Assembly: GCF_002954265.1 (NCBI RefSeq)
Contig: NZ_PPSL01000001.1
Location: 992,001-1,056,000 of the forward strand
Direction of reading: 5' to 3'
Source of the DNA: Flavipsychrobacter stenotrophus
Lineage (GTDB): Bacteria; Bacteroidota; Bacteroidia; Chitinophagales; Chitinophagaceae
DNA length: 64,000 nt
Positions 51,247 through 59,190 of the stretch are shown piece by piece (within the stretch, counting starts at the first letter, position 1; every line of letters starts with the position of its first letter). The notes beneath the pieces are model-generated. The model was given only the letters and a program-made list of their open reading frames with translations. It did not search any database and was not told the DNA's origin. Both the position numbers and the translations under genes were made by a program.

Positions 51247-51609
51247 ATGAAAAAGATACTGGTCGTTAGCGCGCTCTTACTACTACAGACATTGTCTTCT
51301 TCAGCACAGCATGCAGTAAAAGGCAAAGCACATAAAAATCCTGCTCATAAGGCTGTTAAAGCAGTAACTATTAATCCATCAAGAGGTATAGTAGACAACA
51401 AGTATTCTTATTACAACACCGAAAGAGGAGGTTACATTTTCTATGACAATGGACGCGAATCATTTGTCCCCTCACTGCCTATCGTTCCTGAAAACAACTA
51501 CAACATCAGAACATCCATCCCCCTGTGCAGAAAGCTTGACCTGGATCTGTATCCTCAGCAACACTACCCTAATTCCAAACTGGTACACCCTGACCAAAAT
51601 ACCCACTAG
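51247..51609 (+). CDS. Small exported protein, function unknown
   Basis: 120 residues. A signal peptide (LVVSALLLLQTLSSSAQH) precedes a basic His/Lys-rich stretch (AVKGKAHKNPAHKAVKAVT) and a Tyr-rich part (YSYYNTERGGYIFYDN). No family recognised; probably periplasmic. Confidence 0.65.
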   Translation: MKKILVVSALLLLQTLSSSAQHAVKGKAHKNPAHKAVKAVTINPSRGIVDNKYSYYNTERGGYIFYDNGRESFVPSLPIVPENNYNIRTSIPLCRKLDLDLYPQQHYPNSKLVHPDQNTH

Positions 51610-51710
51610 CAGTATATTTTAACTCCCATCGCAAAATAGAAAGTTAAATTCTGGCACGCTAATTGTTATTTAACGATTACCAAACAATTTAACCAACTAA
51701 ACTCTATGCG

Positions 51711-52628
51711 ATGTCAAAAAAAATGATAGCTGCCCTTGCGGTAGCCTTAACAGGCATTCTTGCGTGCAACAAGAACTACAACAATGCACCAACAACTACC
51801 TACTCTTCCATTAAAGAAGCGTTCGCCGACCAGGCTCCTAAAGCAAAGGTCGTAACCATCAATGCGGCTACAGGCGGCTCATTCAGAGGCAACAGTGGCA
51901 CCCGCTATGTGTTCCCCGCTAATGCATTCAGAAATAGTGTGGGTGATGTAGTAACCGGTGATGTGCAGATTGAAGTAAAAGAATTTGTTGATAAGAGTGA
52001 TATGATGTTTTCGGGAGTGTTACCGGTAACTACAACGCAACCATTGATATCAGGCGGTGAAACATCTGTAAATGCGACACAGAACGGGCAGGCGCTGACC
52101 ATGGCTCCGGGCGTTACATTTCAGGCGAACATGCCTCAGGTTCACAATGGCGACACAGCCGCAATGGATGTTTTCACAGGTCACAAAGATGCAAATGGCA
52201 ATGTGGTATGGACACAGAACGACCCTGCATCAGGCGGTGGTATTTCCTTTAATGGTGACACAACCGTTATCACTAATGACAGCATGGATATGTGCAATGC
52301 AGATCGCTTCCTGTCTAGCCCCAACTATCAGTCCTTTTACGTAACTGTAACCACATCCGATGGTGCTGTTGTTTCGAGTGACTTGTCAGGGTATACTTTA
52401 TATGACGATTATAATGGCGTTTGGCCAATGTACCATCAGACTACCGCAACAAAATTTAACGAAGGGCACGTGCCTGATATAGCTGTACATTTTGTGGTTG
52501 TTGGTCTTATCAATGGCAGGTTTTACGGCGGCATCAAAGGTGCAACGCCAGCCAACGACTCGACCTACAATGTAGTGTTGAAACCAACTACTCCGGCAGC
52601 TTTTAAGCTATTGGTGAAGGCGTTGTAA
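51711..52628 (+). CDS. Lipoprotein, paralog A
   Basis: 305 residues. Lipobox ALTGILACNK (Cys19). The mature part begins with a low-complexity Thr/Tyr linker and then a domain with GGSFRGNSGTRYVFPANAF and VTGDVQIEVKEFVDKSDMMFSG, which resembles ZU5-like surface modules. The next gene is a clear paralog. Function unknown; probably exposed at the outer membrane. Confidence 0.78.
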   Translation: MSKKMIAALAVALTGILACNKNYNNAPTTTYSSIKEAFADQAPKAKVVTINAATGGSFRGNSGTRYVFPANAFRNSVGDVVTGDVQIEVKEFVDKSDMMFSGVLPVTTTQPLISGGETSVNATQNGQALTMAPGVTFQANMPQVHNGDTAAMDVFTGHKDANGNVVWTQNDPASGGGISFNGDTTVITNDSMDMCNADRFLSSPNYQSFYVTVTTSDGAVVSSDLSGYTLYDDYNGVWPMYHQTTATKFNEGHVPDIAVHFVVVGLINGRFYGGIKGATPANDSTYNVVLKPTTPAAFKLLVKAL

Positions 52629-52653
52629 ATTATTACTACTACTCCTACTTATC

Positions 52654-52685
52654 AAAGGATGCCACGGAGGTATCCTTTTTTTTTG
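52654..52685 (+). terminator. Terminator after lipoprotein paralog A
   Basis: AAAGGATGCC and GGTATCCTTT arms with one mismatch enclose ACGGA, followed by a run of about ten T. Confidence 0.85.
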
Positions 52686-52793
52686 TGGATCAAAACATCT
52701 TACAAAATAACTTAAATAAACATTTAGCAAATTTAATATTAGTCGTATATTACAATGTGATCACTATTAAATAACTGATAATTACTCTTTACA

Positions 52794-53762
52794 ATGAATA
52801 AAAAAGTACTAACATCTTTGGCGGTAGCCGGCACTCTTATAGCATTTGCTTCGTGTTATAAAAACGACAGGAAAGATCCTACCTACAGCTCTATCAGCGA
52901 TGCTTTTGCATCTTTTGCGCCAACATCAAAGACCGTTGATATGGACGCTGCAACAGGCGGATCTTTCAGAGGTAATAGTGGCGCACGATATGAGTTTCCG
53001 GCTAATGCTTTTGTAACAAGGTCAGGCGCAACTGTTGCCGGGACTATAAAAATTGAAGTGAGGGAATGCCTTACAAAATCAGACATGTTCTTCTCTGATT
53101 TATTGCCTGTTACCGACTCTGAGTCGTTGATTTCTGCCGGGGAAGTATATGTACATGCAACGCAGAACGGGCAGGAATTATTTCTTCAGCATGGTGTTGC
53201 CTATGCTGTGAATTTGCCACAGAAAGGTACCGTTATTCCAGGCATGTCGGTATTCCATGTATCTGGCGACTCAATAAGAACAATTAATACTGTAGCTACT
53301 ACTGAGTTAAATGCAAAAGTCAAATGGAGGCCTGTATATCCGGTTACTCCTCTCACCTGTATAATTTATAATGGAGATACTGTTAAAATGTTTAACGACA
53401 GTCTTGAGTATGGCAATGCTGATAAGTTTATGTCCAATCCTAATTATCAAACCTTCCAGCTAAGTCTTACAACTTCAGATGGATCTACCCTTCCTGACTG
53501 GAACAATATTGATAATGTTGTTGAAGCACGATGCCTGTATGACGGATTAAACGGTATATGGAGAATGAAATGGTCATCAGATGGCATTATATACGAACAT
53601 CACGTCCCCGACATCCCTGTACACTTTGTAGTTACATCCATTGTCGATGGAAGATTCTACGGTGGCATACTCGCAGCCATACCAGTTACCGGCAGCACCT
53701 ACAATGTAGTCTTACAGCCAACTACCCCATCAGCTTTCAAAACACTTATAGACGCACTTTAA
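52794..53762 (+). CDS. Lipoprotein, paralog B
   Basis: 322 residues. Lipobox LIAFASCYK (Cys21). It shares with the previous gene GGSFRGNSGARYEFPANAF, the KSDMFFSDLLPVT block and a C-terminal HVPDIPVHFVV...GRFYGGI block. The middle differs more (an insertion at about residues 155-185). The pair comes from a tandem duplication and each gene has its own terminator. Confidence 0.78.
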   Translation: MNKKVLTSLAVAGTLIAFASCYKNDRKDPTYSSISDAFASFAPTSKTVDMDAATGGSFRGNSGARYEFPANAFVTRSGATVAGTIKIEVRECLTKSDMFFSDLLPVTDSESLISAGEVYVHATQNGQELFLQHGVAYAVNLPQKGTVIPGMSVFHVSGDSIRTINTVATTELNAKVKWRPVYPVTPLTCIIYNGDTVKMFNDSLEYGNADKFMSNPNYQTFQLSLTTSDGSTLPDWNNIDNVVEARCLYDGLNGIWRMKWSSDGIIYEHHVPDIPVHFVVTSIVDGRFYGGILAAIPVTGSTYNVVLQPTTPSAFKTLIDAL

Positions 53763-53787
53763 CCACAACACTCAATTGAAGCACAAA

Positions 53788-53822
53788 AAAATGCCGTCCC
53801 AAATAAATGAGACGGCATTTTT
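53788..53822. terminator. Bidirectional terminator between paralog B and rplY
   Basis: Perfect stem ATGCCGTC/GACGGCAT (53791-53818) with A-run on the left and T-run on the right, suited to both convergent genes. Confidence 0.92.
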
Positions 53823-53846
53823 ATATGCTTTAGAATAATCAAAAAC

Positions 53847-54446
53847 CTATTTCTTAGCACCCTTTGCAGCAGCAGCAGCAGCATCAGTTTCAGCCTGGCG
53901 GAGAGCACGGGTTGTAACTACAGATGCCATAGGGATACGTGGAGAGTTAAGGATTTCCATGTGTTCTTCCTTTACTTCTTCAACACGCACGTTACCATGC
54001 AACTGAAGGTTCTCGATGTTTACTTCGATAGCTTCCTTCAGGTACTTAGGATAAGTACGGATGTTCAATGACTTCAACTTCATTTCAAGACGTCCACCAT
54101 CTTTTACACCCTGTGGCTGACCAACATACTTAATAGGTAATGTAGCGATCACCTTCTGACCTTCTACCAGTTCCAGGAAGTCCATGTGGTTCAACGCGTC
54201 TGTAACAACGTCGAACTGGATGTCCTTAACGATAGTACGGTAAGTCTTTCCTTCAATGCTGATCTCAGCGATCTGGAATTCCGGTGTGTATACCAATGTA
54301 CGGAAAGCCATAACAGGCGCGCTGAAATGGATAGTTTCTTTACCGCCGTAGATAACGCCAGGTACTTTTTCTTCAGAACGAATCTGGCGTGTAGCTTTCT
54401 TGCCCAATTCGCTTCTTAATGTTCCTTCAATCTTTACACTCTTCAT
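53847..54446 (-). CDS. rplY: 50S ribosomal protein L25 / general stress protein Ctc
   Basis: 199 residues from ATG 54446, where the sequence begins MKSVKIEGTLRSELGKKATR; a longer frame to 54494 has no family support. The N-terminal L25 domain (EEKVPGVIYGGKETIHF) and the C-terminal TL5/Ctc domain (NIRTYPKYLKEAIEVNIENL) are both present, with an Ala-rich tail. It binds 5S rRNA in the large ribosomal subunit. It lies downstream of prs on the same strand, a common arrangement. Confidence 0.93.
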   Translation of the reverse strand: MKSVKIEGTLRSELGKKATRQIRSEEKVPGVIYGGKETIHFSAPVMAFRTLVYTPEFQIAEISIEGKTYRTIVKDIQFDVVTDALNHMDFLELVEGQKVIATLPIKYVGQPQGVKDGGRLEMKLKSLNIRTYPKYLKEAIEVNIENLQLHGNVRVEEVKEEHMEILNSPRIPMASVVTTRALRQAETDAAAAAAKGAKK

Positions 54447-54660
54447 TTTTAGTGTTTTGTTTCTTTCACCGCCGGTCGGATACCTGTCTAACATCCGGTC
54501 GTTGAAATCATTTTTAATAATAAAGGTTCCCGTTGCGGGGACAGGTTTTGTTGTATAAACAGTCGTTAATTTTTTTAGTTAAATAGTCAATTAGTTAAAT
54601 AGTTAATAAGGCAATACTCAGCCCTTTTAACCTATTACCCTTTTAACATGTTATCCTCTC

Positions 54661-55617
54661 TTAGTACTTCATATTGCTATGAATGAACAAAGAGCTGATA
54701 GATTTATTTTCAAAAGTATTCCTGATAGCTACTGCAAAGAGCTCAGCTGTCGACAATACTTTTATTTTAGGCGTTTGTTTCTTCAATGGTATTGTATCGC
54801 AAACCACTAACTCTTCTAAAACAGAATTAGCTATATTCTCGTATGCATTTCCGCTCAAAACAGGATGTGTGCAACATGCCCTTACAGATAGTGCACCCTT
54901 CTCCATAAGCATTGCGGCCGATTTACAAAGTGTACCGGCAGTATCGCAGATATCATCTATCAGTATTACATTTTTGCCTTTTACATCACCAATTACAGTC
55001 ATGCTGGCAATCTCATTGGCACGTTTACGCTGCTTATCGCAGATAACCATGTCCACCTCAAAGTACTTAGCTACCTCACGCACTCGGTTAGTACTTCCTA
55101 CGTCAGGGGCCGCAAAGATAAAGTTTTCCAGCTTTAGTTTTTCAATATAGGGAATAAAAACTGCAGATGAGTCCATGTGATCCACCGGAATATCAAAGAA
55201 ACCCTGTATCTGCGGAGCATGTAAATCCATGGTGATCACACGATTAGCACCTGCTGTGGTGAGCAAATTAGCTACCAGTTTAGAGCCAATTGCCACACGT
55301 GGCTTGTCTTTTCTATCCTGACGGGCAAAACCATAATATGGAATTACCGCTGTGATATACCCTGCAGATGCTCTTTTACAAGCGTCGATCATCAGCAAAA
55401 GTTCCATAAGATTATCTGCAGGAGCAAATGTCGACTGTATAAGGAACACGTATGCGCCACGCACCGATTCCTGTATTACAGGCTGCATTTCACCATCGCT
55501 GAATTTCTGAATGCTGATGTGGCCAAGCCTTGTGCCATAGCTCTCAACTATCTTTTCGGCAAGATATCCAGATCCGGTACCCGAAAATATTTTTACTGAA
55601 GAATCAATATGCTGCAT
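54661..55617 (-). CDS. prs: Ribose-phosphate pyrophosphokinase
   Basis: 318 residues, normal length. Motifs: IFSGTGSGYLAEKI at the start, DLHAPQIQGFFDIPVDH (ATP site), and the PRPP loop VILIDDICDTAGTL. It makes PRPP from ribose-5-phosphate and ATP for purine, pyrimidine and amino-acid synthesis. A promoter-like TAACTTTG lies only about 9 bp before the ATG, so the leader would be very short. Confidence 0.96.
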   Translation of the reverse strand: MQHIDSSVKIFSGTGSGYLAEKIVESYGTRLGHISIQKFSDGEMQPVIQESVRGAYVFLIQSTFAPADNLMELLLMIDACKRASAGYITAVIPYYGFARQDRKDKPRVAIGSKLVANLLTTAGANRVITMDLHAPQIQGFFDIPVDHMDSSAVFIPYIEKLKLENFIFAAPDVGSTNRVREVAKYFEVDMVICDKQRKRANEIASMTVIGDVKGKNVILIDDICDTAGTLCKSAAMLMEKGALSVRACCTHPVLSGNAYENIANSVLEELVVCDTIPLKKQTPKIKVLSTAELFAVAIRNTFENKSISSLFIHSNMKY

Positions 55618-55620
55618 ATG

Positions 55621-55754
55621 GGCGGCAAAGTTAAGATTGCAAAATGGATTTTGTACCCTAAAATTATTTTTTTCTTAAGTTCTTTTACCCCTACCCTATA
55701 GTTATATAGACGGATAATAGGGAAGATTACCCCGCATGCATTAACTTTGCCGCC
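55621..55754. promoter_or_regulatory. Divergent promoter region with identical TTAACTTTGCCGCC words
   Basis: The same 14 bp occurs on the minus strand at 55634-55621 (ahead of prs) and on the plus strand at 55741-55754 (ahead of fdx). Each contains TAACTTTG, a perfect match to the Bacteroidota -7 consensus TAnnTTTG. The -33 partners are not clear. Confidence 0.6.
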
Positions 55755-55775
55755 AAACACGTCGAAAACAAGAGA

Positions 55776-56114
55776 ATGTATACTATAAAATTCAATTTTG
55801 AACAAAAAGGACTCACGCCTGTGATCCTCGAAAATGTAGCCCCGGGTCAAAGTTTACTTGAAGTAGCACTGGATAACAATATAGAATTGCACCACAACTG
55901 TGGTATGGTTTGCGCCTGCAGTACCTGCCATCTGTACATGGAAAAAGGTGATGAATTTGTACCGGAGATCACCGATAAAGAAGAAGACTTTATAGATCGC
56001 GCACGCAATCCCCGTATCAATTCAAGGCTGGGTTGCCAGTGTTTTCTTGGTGAATGTGAAAAAGGCTTTATCGAAGTAACGCTACCTGATCAGTCCATGA
56101 TTCACGGTGATTAA
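55776..56114 (+). CDS. fdx: 2Fe-2S ferredoxin, adrenodoxin/Isc type
   Basis: 112 residues. The cluster ligands are visible: HNCGMVCACSTC gives C-x5-C-x2-C and LGCQC gives the last Cys. The basic/acidic surface and DKEEDFIDRARNPRINSRLGCQ fit the Isc-associated ferredoxins, which supply electrons for iron-sulfur cluster assembly. iscX follows 180 bp downstream. Confidence 0.92.
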   Translation: MYTIKFNFEQKGLTPVILENVAPGQSLLEVALDNNIELHHNCGMVCACSTCHLYMEKGDEFVPEITDKEEDFIDRARNPRINSRLGCQCFLGECEKGFIEVTLPDQSMIHGD

Positions 56115-56293
56115 TTCAAGTCAAAAGGTAAAAGTAAAAAGCTCAAAGTGTTGTATGCAACATATTTTAGTATCTGGATTAAAAACCTTTCGATTAAATA
56201 ACATTTATTTTTTACCACCTATAACTTTTGCCGGTATTCACAAGACCGTGCACTTTTAGGTTTTGACTGCTAACTTTTAACTTAAAAAATTAT

Positions 56294-56533
56294 ATGGCTC
56301 ATTTTGAACCACCAATAAACTGGACCGATTTTGAAGACATTTCCATGAAACTCTATGAGCGCTTTGGCGATGATTTCGGCGAAAGCAAAATATACAGAGT
56401 ACGCTTTACAGAACTGCTTGACTGGGTAATGGAAATACCCAATTTCGCCGGCAAGCGCGAAGCCTGCAACGAAAGCTACCTGGAAATGATACAGAGTGGC
56501 TGGGTATACGAATGGAGAGATAACCAGAAATAA
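56294..56533 (+). CDS. iscX: Iron-sulfur assembly protein IscX
   Basis: 79 residues, the IscX winged-helix fold: PPINWTDFEDISMKLYERFG, RVRFTELLDWVMEIPNF and acidic surface patches. IscX binds the cysteine desulfurase IscS and iron and tunes cluster synthesis. It is close to fdx on the same strand, as in isc loci; the other isc genes are not in this window. Confidence 0.92.
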   Translation: MAHFEPPINWTDFEDISMKLYERFGDDFGESKIYRVRFTELLDWVMEIPNFAGKREACNESYLEMIQSGWVYEWRDNQK

Positions 56534-56688
56534 TTTGGCAATTCGGTAATTTGACAATTCGACAATGAAGGGGGATGTGATGCATCTCGCTAAAGACGAA
56601 CATCAAAATTTGGGACATATCAAAGTCCACTTACCAGATTGCTGAATTACCTCATTGTCAAATTGCCGAATTGAATAATTGCCAAATT
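56532..56688. repeat. Inverted AATTTGGCAATT-type repeats between iscX and kdsC
   Basis: The left arm (56532-56566) reads TTTGGCAATTCGGTAATTTG and the right arm (56638-56688) contains the same words in reverse orientation. Together they could form a long imperfect hairpin in the 160-bp gap. The same words occur at 38098-38112 and 38232-38245. Confidence 0.65.
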
Positions 56689-56695
56689 GAACGAA

Positions 56696-57202
56696 ATGAA
56701 CATCCTCGAACTTTTTGCCCCGATAAAGACTTTTGTATTTGATGTTGATGGCGTGCTCACAGAAGGCAACCTTTTGCTTACTGAAGACGGGCATATGCTG
56801 CGCAGTATGAACATAAAAGATGGCTATGCCATGCAGTTGGCCATTAAAAAAGGCTACAAAGTATGGATCATTTCAGGTGCCAGGTCTGAAGCCGTAAAGC
56901 TGCGCTTGCACGGATTGGGCGTAACAGATGTACATATAGGTATTGACAGCAAAAAAGAAGTGTTGCACCAGATGGCGCTTACTTACGGCACCGACTATGG
57001 CCATGTATTGTACATGGGCGATGACATACCCGACTATGCTGTAATGCAGCTATGCGCACTTCCCTGCTGCCCTGCCGATGCTGTACCAGAGATTAAGCAC
57101 GTATCAAAATACATATCTCCACTTAATGGCGGAAAAGGCTGTGTGCGCGATGTAATAGAAAAGGTACTCAAGCTCAATGGAGACTGGGAGCTGCCTGCTT
57201 AA
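56696..57202 (+). CDS. KdsC-type HAD phosphatase
   Basis: 168 residues from ATG 56696; a TTG start three codons earlier is less likely. HAD motifs: FDVDGVLTEG (catalytic Asp pair), ISGARSE, and MGDDIPDYAVM. Length and lack of a cap domain fit 3-deoxy-D-manno-octulosonate-8-phosphate phosphatase, which makes free Kdo for lipid A cores. The sequence alone does not exclude other sugar-acid phosphates. Confidence 0.88.
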   Translation: MNILELFAPIKTFVFDVDGVLTEGNLLLTEDGHMLRSMNIKDGYAMQLAIKKGYKVWIISGARSEAVKLRLHGLGVTDVHIGIDSKKEVLHQMALTYGTDYGHVLYMGDDIPDYAVMQLCALPCCPADAVPEIKHVSKYISPLNGGKGCVRDVIEKVLKLNGDWELPA

Positions 57203-57344
57203 AAAATAACACGGCAATTATACTGGTCGAGGCAGCTCGATTCGACCTGATCAATACAAGTATCCAGCTTGCGAAAACACCTACAACCGACGTATCAACC
57301 GGTGGTAGATTTTTTACCTTATTGCCTGTAGATAACACATACCT

Positions 57345-59132
57345 ATGCAATCACCCGCCGATTATTACCAACAAAAGAAGAAAGAACTAAATACACTTCT
57401 TGACCGCATAAAAAAAACGGGAGACCGACTGGCGATGGGGCGCCTTTGGATGGCGATAGCTGGAGTAAGTGCTTTTATCTATGCATTCCGTAATGGCGAA
57501 AGCTGGCAGTGGTGGTTATTTGCTGCAACAGTTGCGGGTTTTCTGGCGTTGGTAAGATATCATACACAGCTAACGGAAAAACAAGAGGAACTACGCATAC
57601 AGTTCACACTCATAGATAATGAGCTTAAAGCATTGCAAGGCGATCATAGCGCCTTTCCTGATGGAGCCGAGTACACGAATGTTGCCCACCCCTACACTTA
57701 CGACCTAGACATTTTTGGTAAAGGTTCAGTTTATCAATTACTATGTCGCTCAGCAACCCGTGGTGGCGCCAGGCAATTAGCCGAAAATTTCGCTACGCTT
57801 TTCCAGTCTAAGTCCGGCATAGCAGATCGCCAGGAAATCATAAATGAGCTAAGCACCTTGCCCGATCTGTTGCAGGATTTTCGTGTGGCAGGAGCCATTG
57901 AGAAAGAAGGCGATCATGACCAGAAGCGCCTGTCTGATTGGCTGAATGGAGAAGATGGCTTTATCAATAATACCGGCATAAAAGCCATTACCGTTACTAT
58001 ACAAGTATCTGCTATCGCACTTATAGCCTGCACAGCTTTATCAATCGCTCCACCCTCATTTGTTTCACTGTTCATCATACTCAACTGGGTAATACTGGGT
58101 ATCTATCAAAAGAAGATAAAGAAGGCAATAGCACAGATAGGCAACAGCGAAGCGTTCATAGATAAATTCGAGCGCCTGCTCTCCCAGCTTGCCACCAATG
58201 ACTTTAAAGGCCAGTGGCTGCAAACTGCCGGCGCACAGGCAAAGCAATCTTTGAAAGGGATCAAACAATTTAAAAGCTTGTTACGACTGCTCGACAGTCG
58301 CGACAATGTATTCCTTGGTCCGGTCCTTAATTCCCTCTTCCTGTTTGATCTGTACTGCATGCTGCGGCTGGAAATGTGGCGTAAAAAGCACAAGGCCACT
58401 TTGCTAAACGCACTCGACACAGTAACCACTGTTGATGTTTATGTAAGCTGTGCAGTATACACGTTCAACAATCCCGACAACATCTACCCCACACTTCACG
58501 AAAGTGGTAACATCATTATCGCAAAAGACTTGCGCCACCCGCTACTGCCACCAGCTACCGCAATTGGCAATGATGTGAATATTGGCAAAGATGAGCAATT
58601 CTACCTGCTTACCGGAGCCAATATGACAGGCAAGAGTACATTTATCCGTACTATAGGTGTCACCAATGTGCTATGCAATATGGGCGTACCATTGCCGGCT
58701 AAAGAGCTATCTATGCCTATTATAGACATGTACACATCTATGCGTATTACAGATTCCGTGCAGGACGATGTATCTTATTTTCGTGCCGAACTAAACAGGA
58801 TTAAATCTATTATGGACGTGGTAAGAACAGCCGATCGTCCTTACCTGGTACTATTAGACGAACCCCTCCGCGGCACCAATTCTACCGACAAACAACAAGG
58901 TACCCGCTCTATAGTTGAGACACTCCTCACCTTTCATGCCATAGGCATTGTAGCCACCCACGACACCGGCCTCGGCGATATGGCAACACACTACAAAGAC
59001 AAGGTAAGCAACTACCATTTCGAAAGCAAGGTAGAACCCAACAGATTATCTTTTGACTTCAAGTTAAAGCGTGGCGTATCAACATCCAACAATGCCACCA
59101 TATTAATGAAGCAGATGGGGATAGTAAATTAA
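57345..59132 (+). CDS. Membrane-linked MutS-like ATPase
   Basis: 595 residues. The C-terminal ATPase domain has all MutS marks: Walker A TGANMTGKST (about residue 426), MRITDSVQDDVSYFRAEL, Walker B LVLLDEPLRGTNS, and ATHDTGLGDMA. No mismatch-recognition domain is present. Residues 38-75 and about 210-250 carry hydrophobic segments, so the protein is probably membrane-anchored. It is not the mismatch-repair MutS; the function of this branch is unknown. Confidence 0.85.
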   Translation: MQSPADYYQQKKKELNTLLDRIKKTGDRLAMGRLWMAIAGVSAFIYAFRNGESWQWWLFAATVAGFLALVRYHTQLTEKQEELRIQFTLIDNELKALQGDHSAFPDGAEYTNVAHPYTYDLDIFGKGSVYQLLCRSATRGGARQLAENFATLFQSKSGIADRQEIINELSTLPDLLQDFRVAGAIEKEGDHDQKRLSDWLNGEDGFINNTGIKAITVTIQVSAIALIACTALSIAPPSFVSLFIILNWVILGIYQKKIKKAIAQIGNSEAFIDKFERLLSQLATNDFKGQWLQTAGAQAKQSLKGIKQFKSLLRLLDSRDNVFLGPVLNSLFLFDLYCMLRLEMWRKKHKATLLNALDTVTTVDVYVSCAVYTFNNPDNIYPTLHESGNIIIAKDLRHPLLPPATAIGNDVNIGKDEQFYLLTGANMTGKSTFIRTIGVTNVLCNMGVPLPAKELSMPIIDMYTSMRITDSVQDDVSYFRAELNRIKSIMDVVRTADRPYLVLLDEPLRGTNSTDKQQGTRSIVETLLTFHAIGIVATHDTGLGDMATHYKDKVSNYHFESKVEPNRLSFDFKLKRGVSTSNNATILMKQMGIVN

Positions 59133-59190
59133 GGGGAAATTCCTTCATCAACTATATTATCATATATTTAAGCAATTTTAAATACAAATT

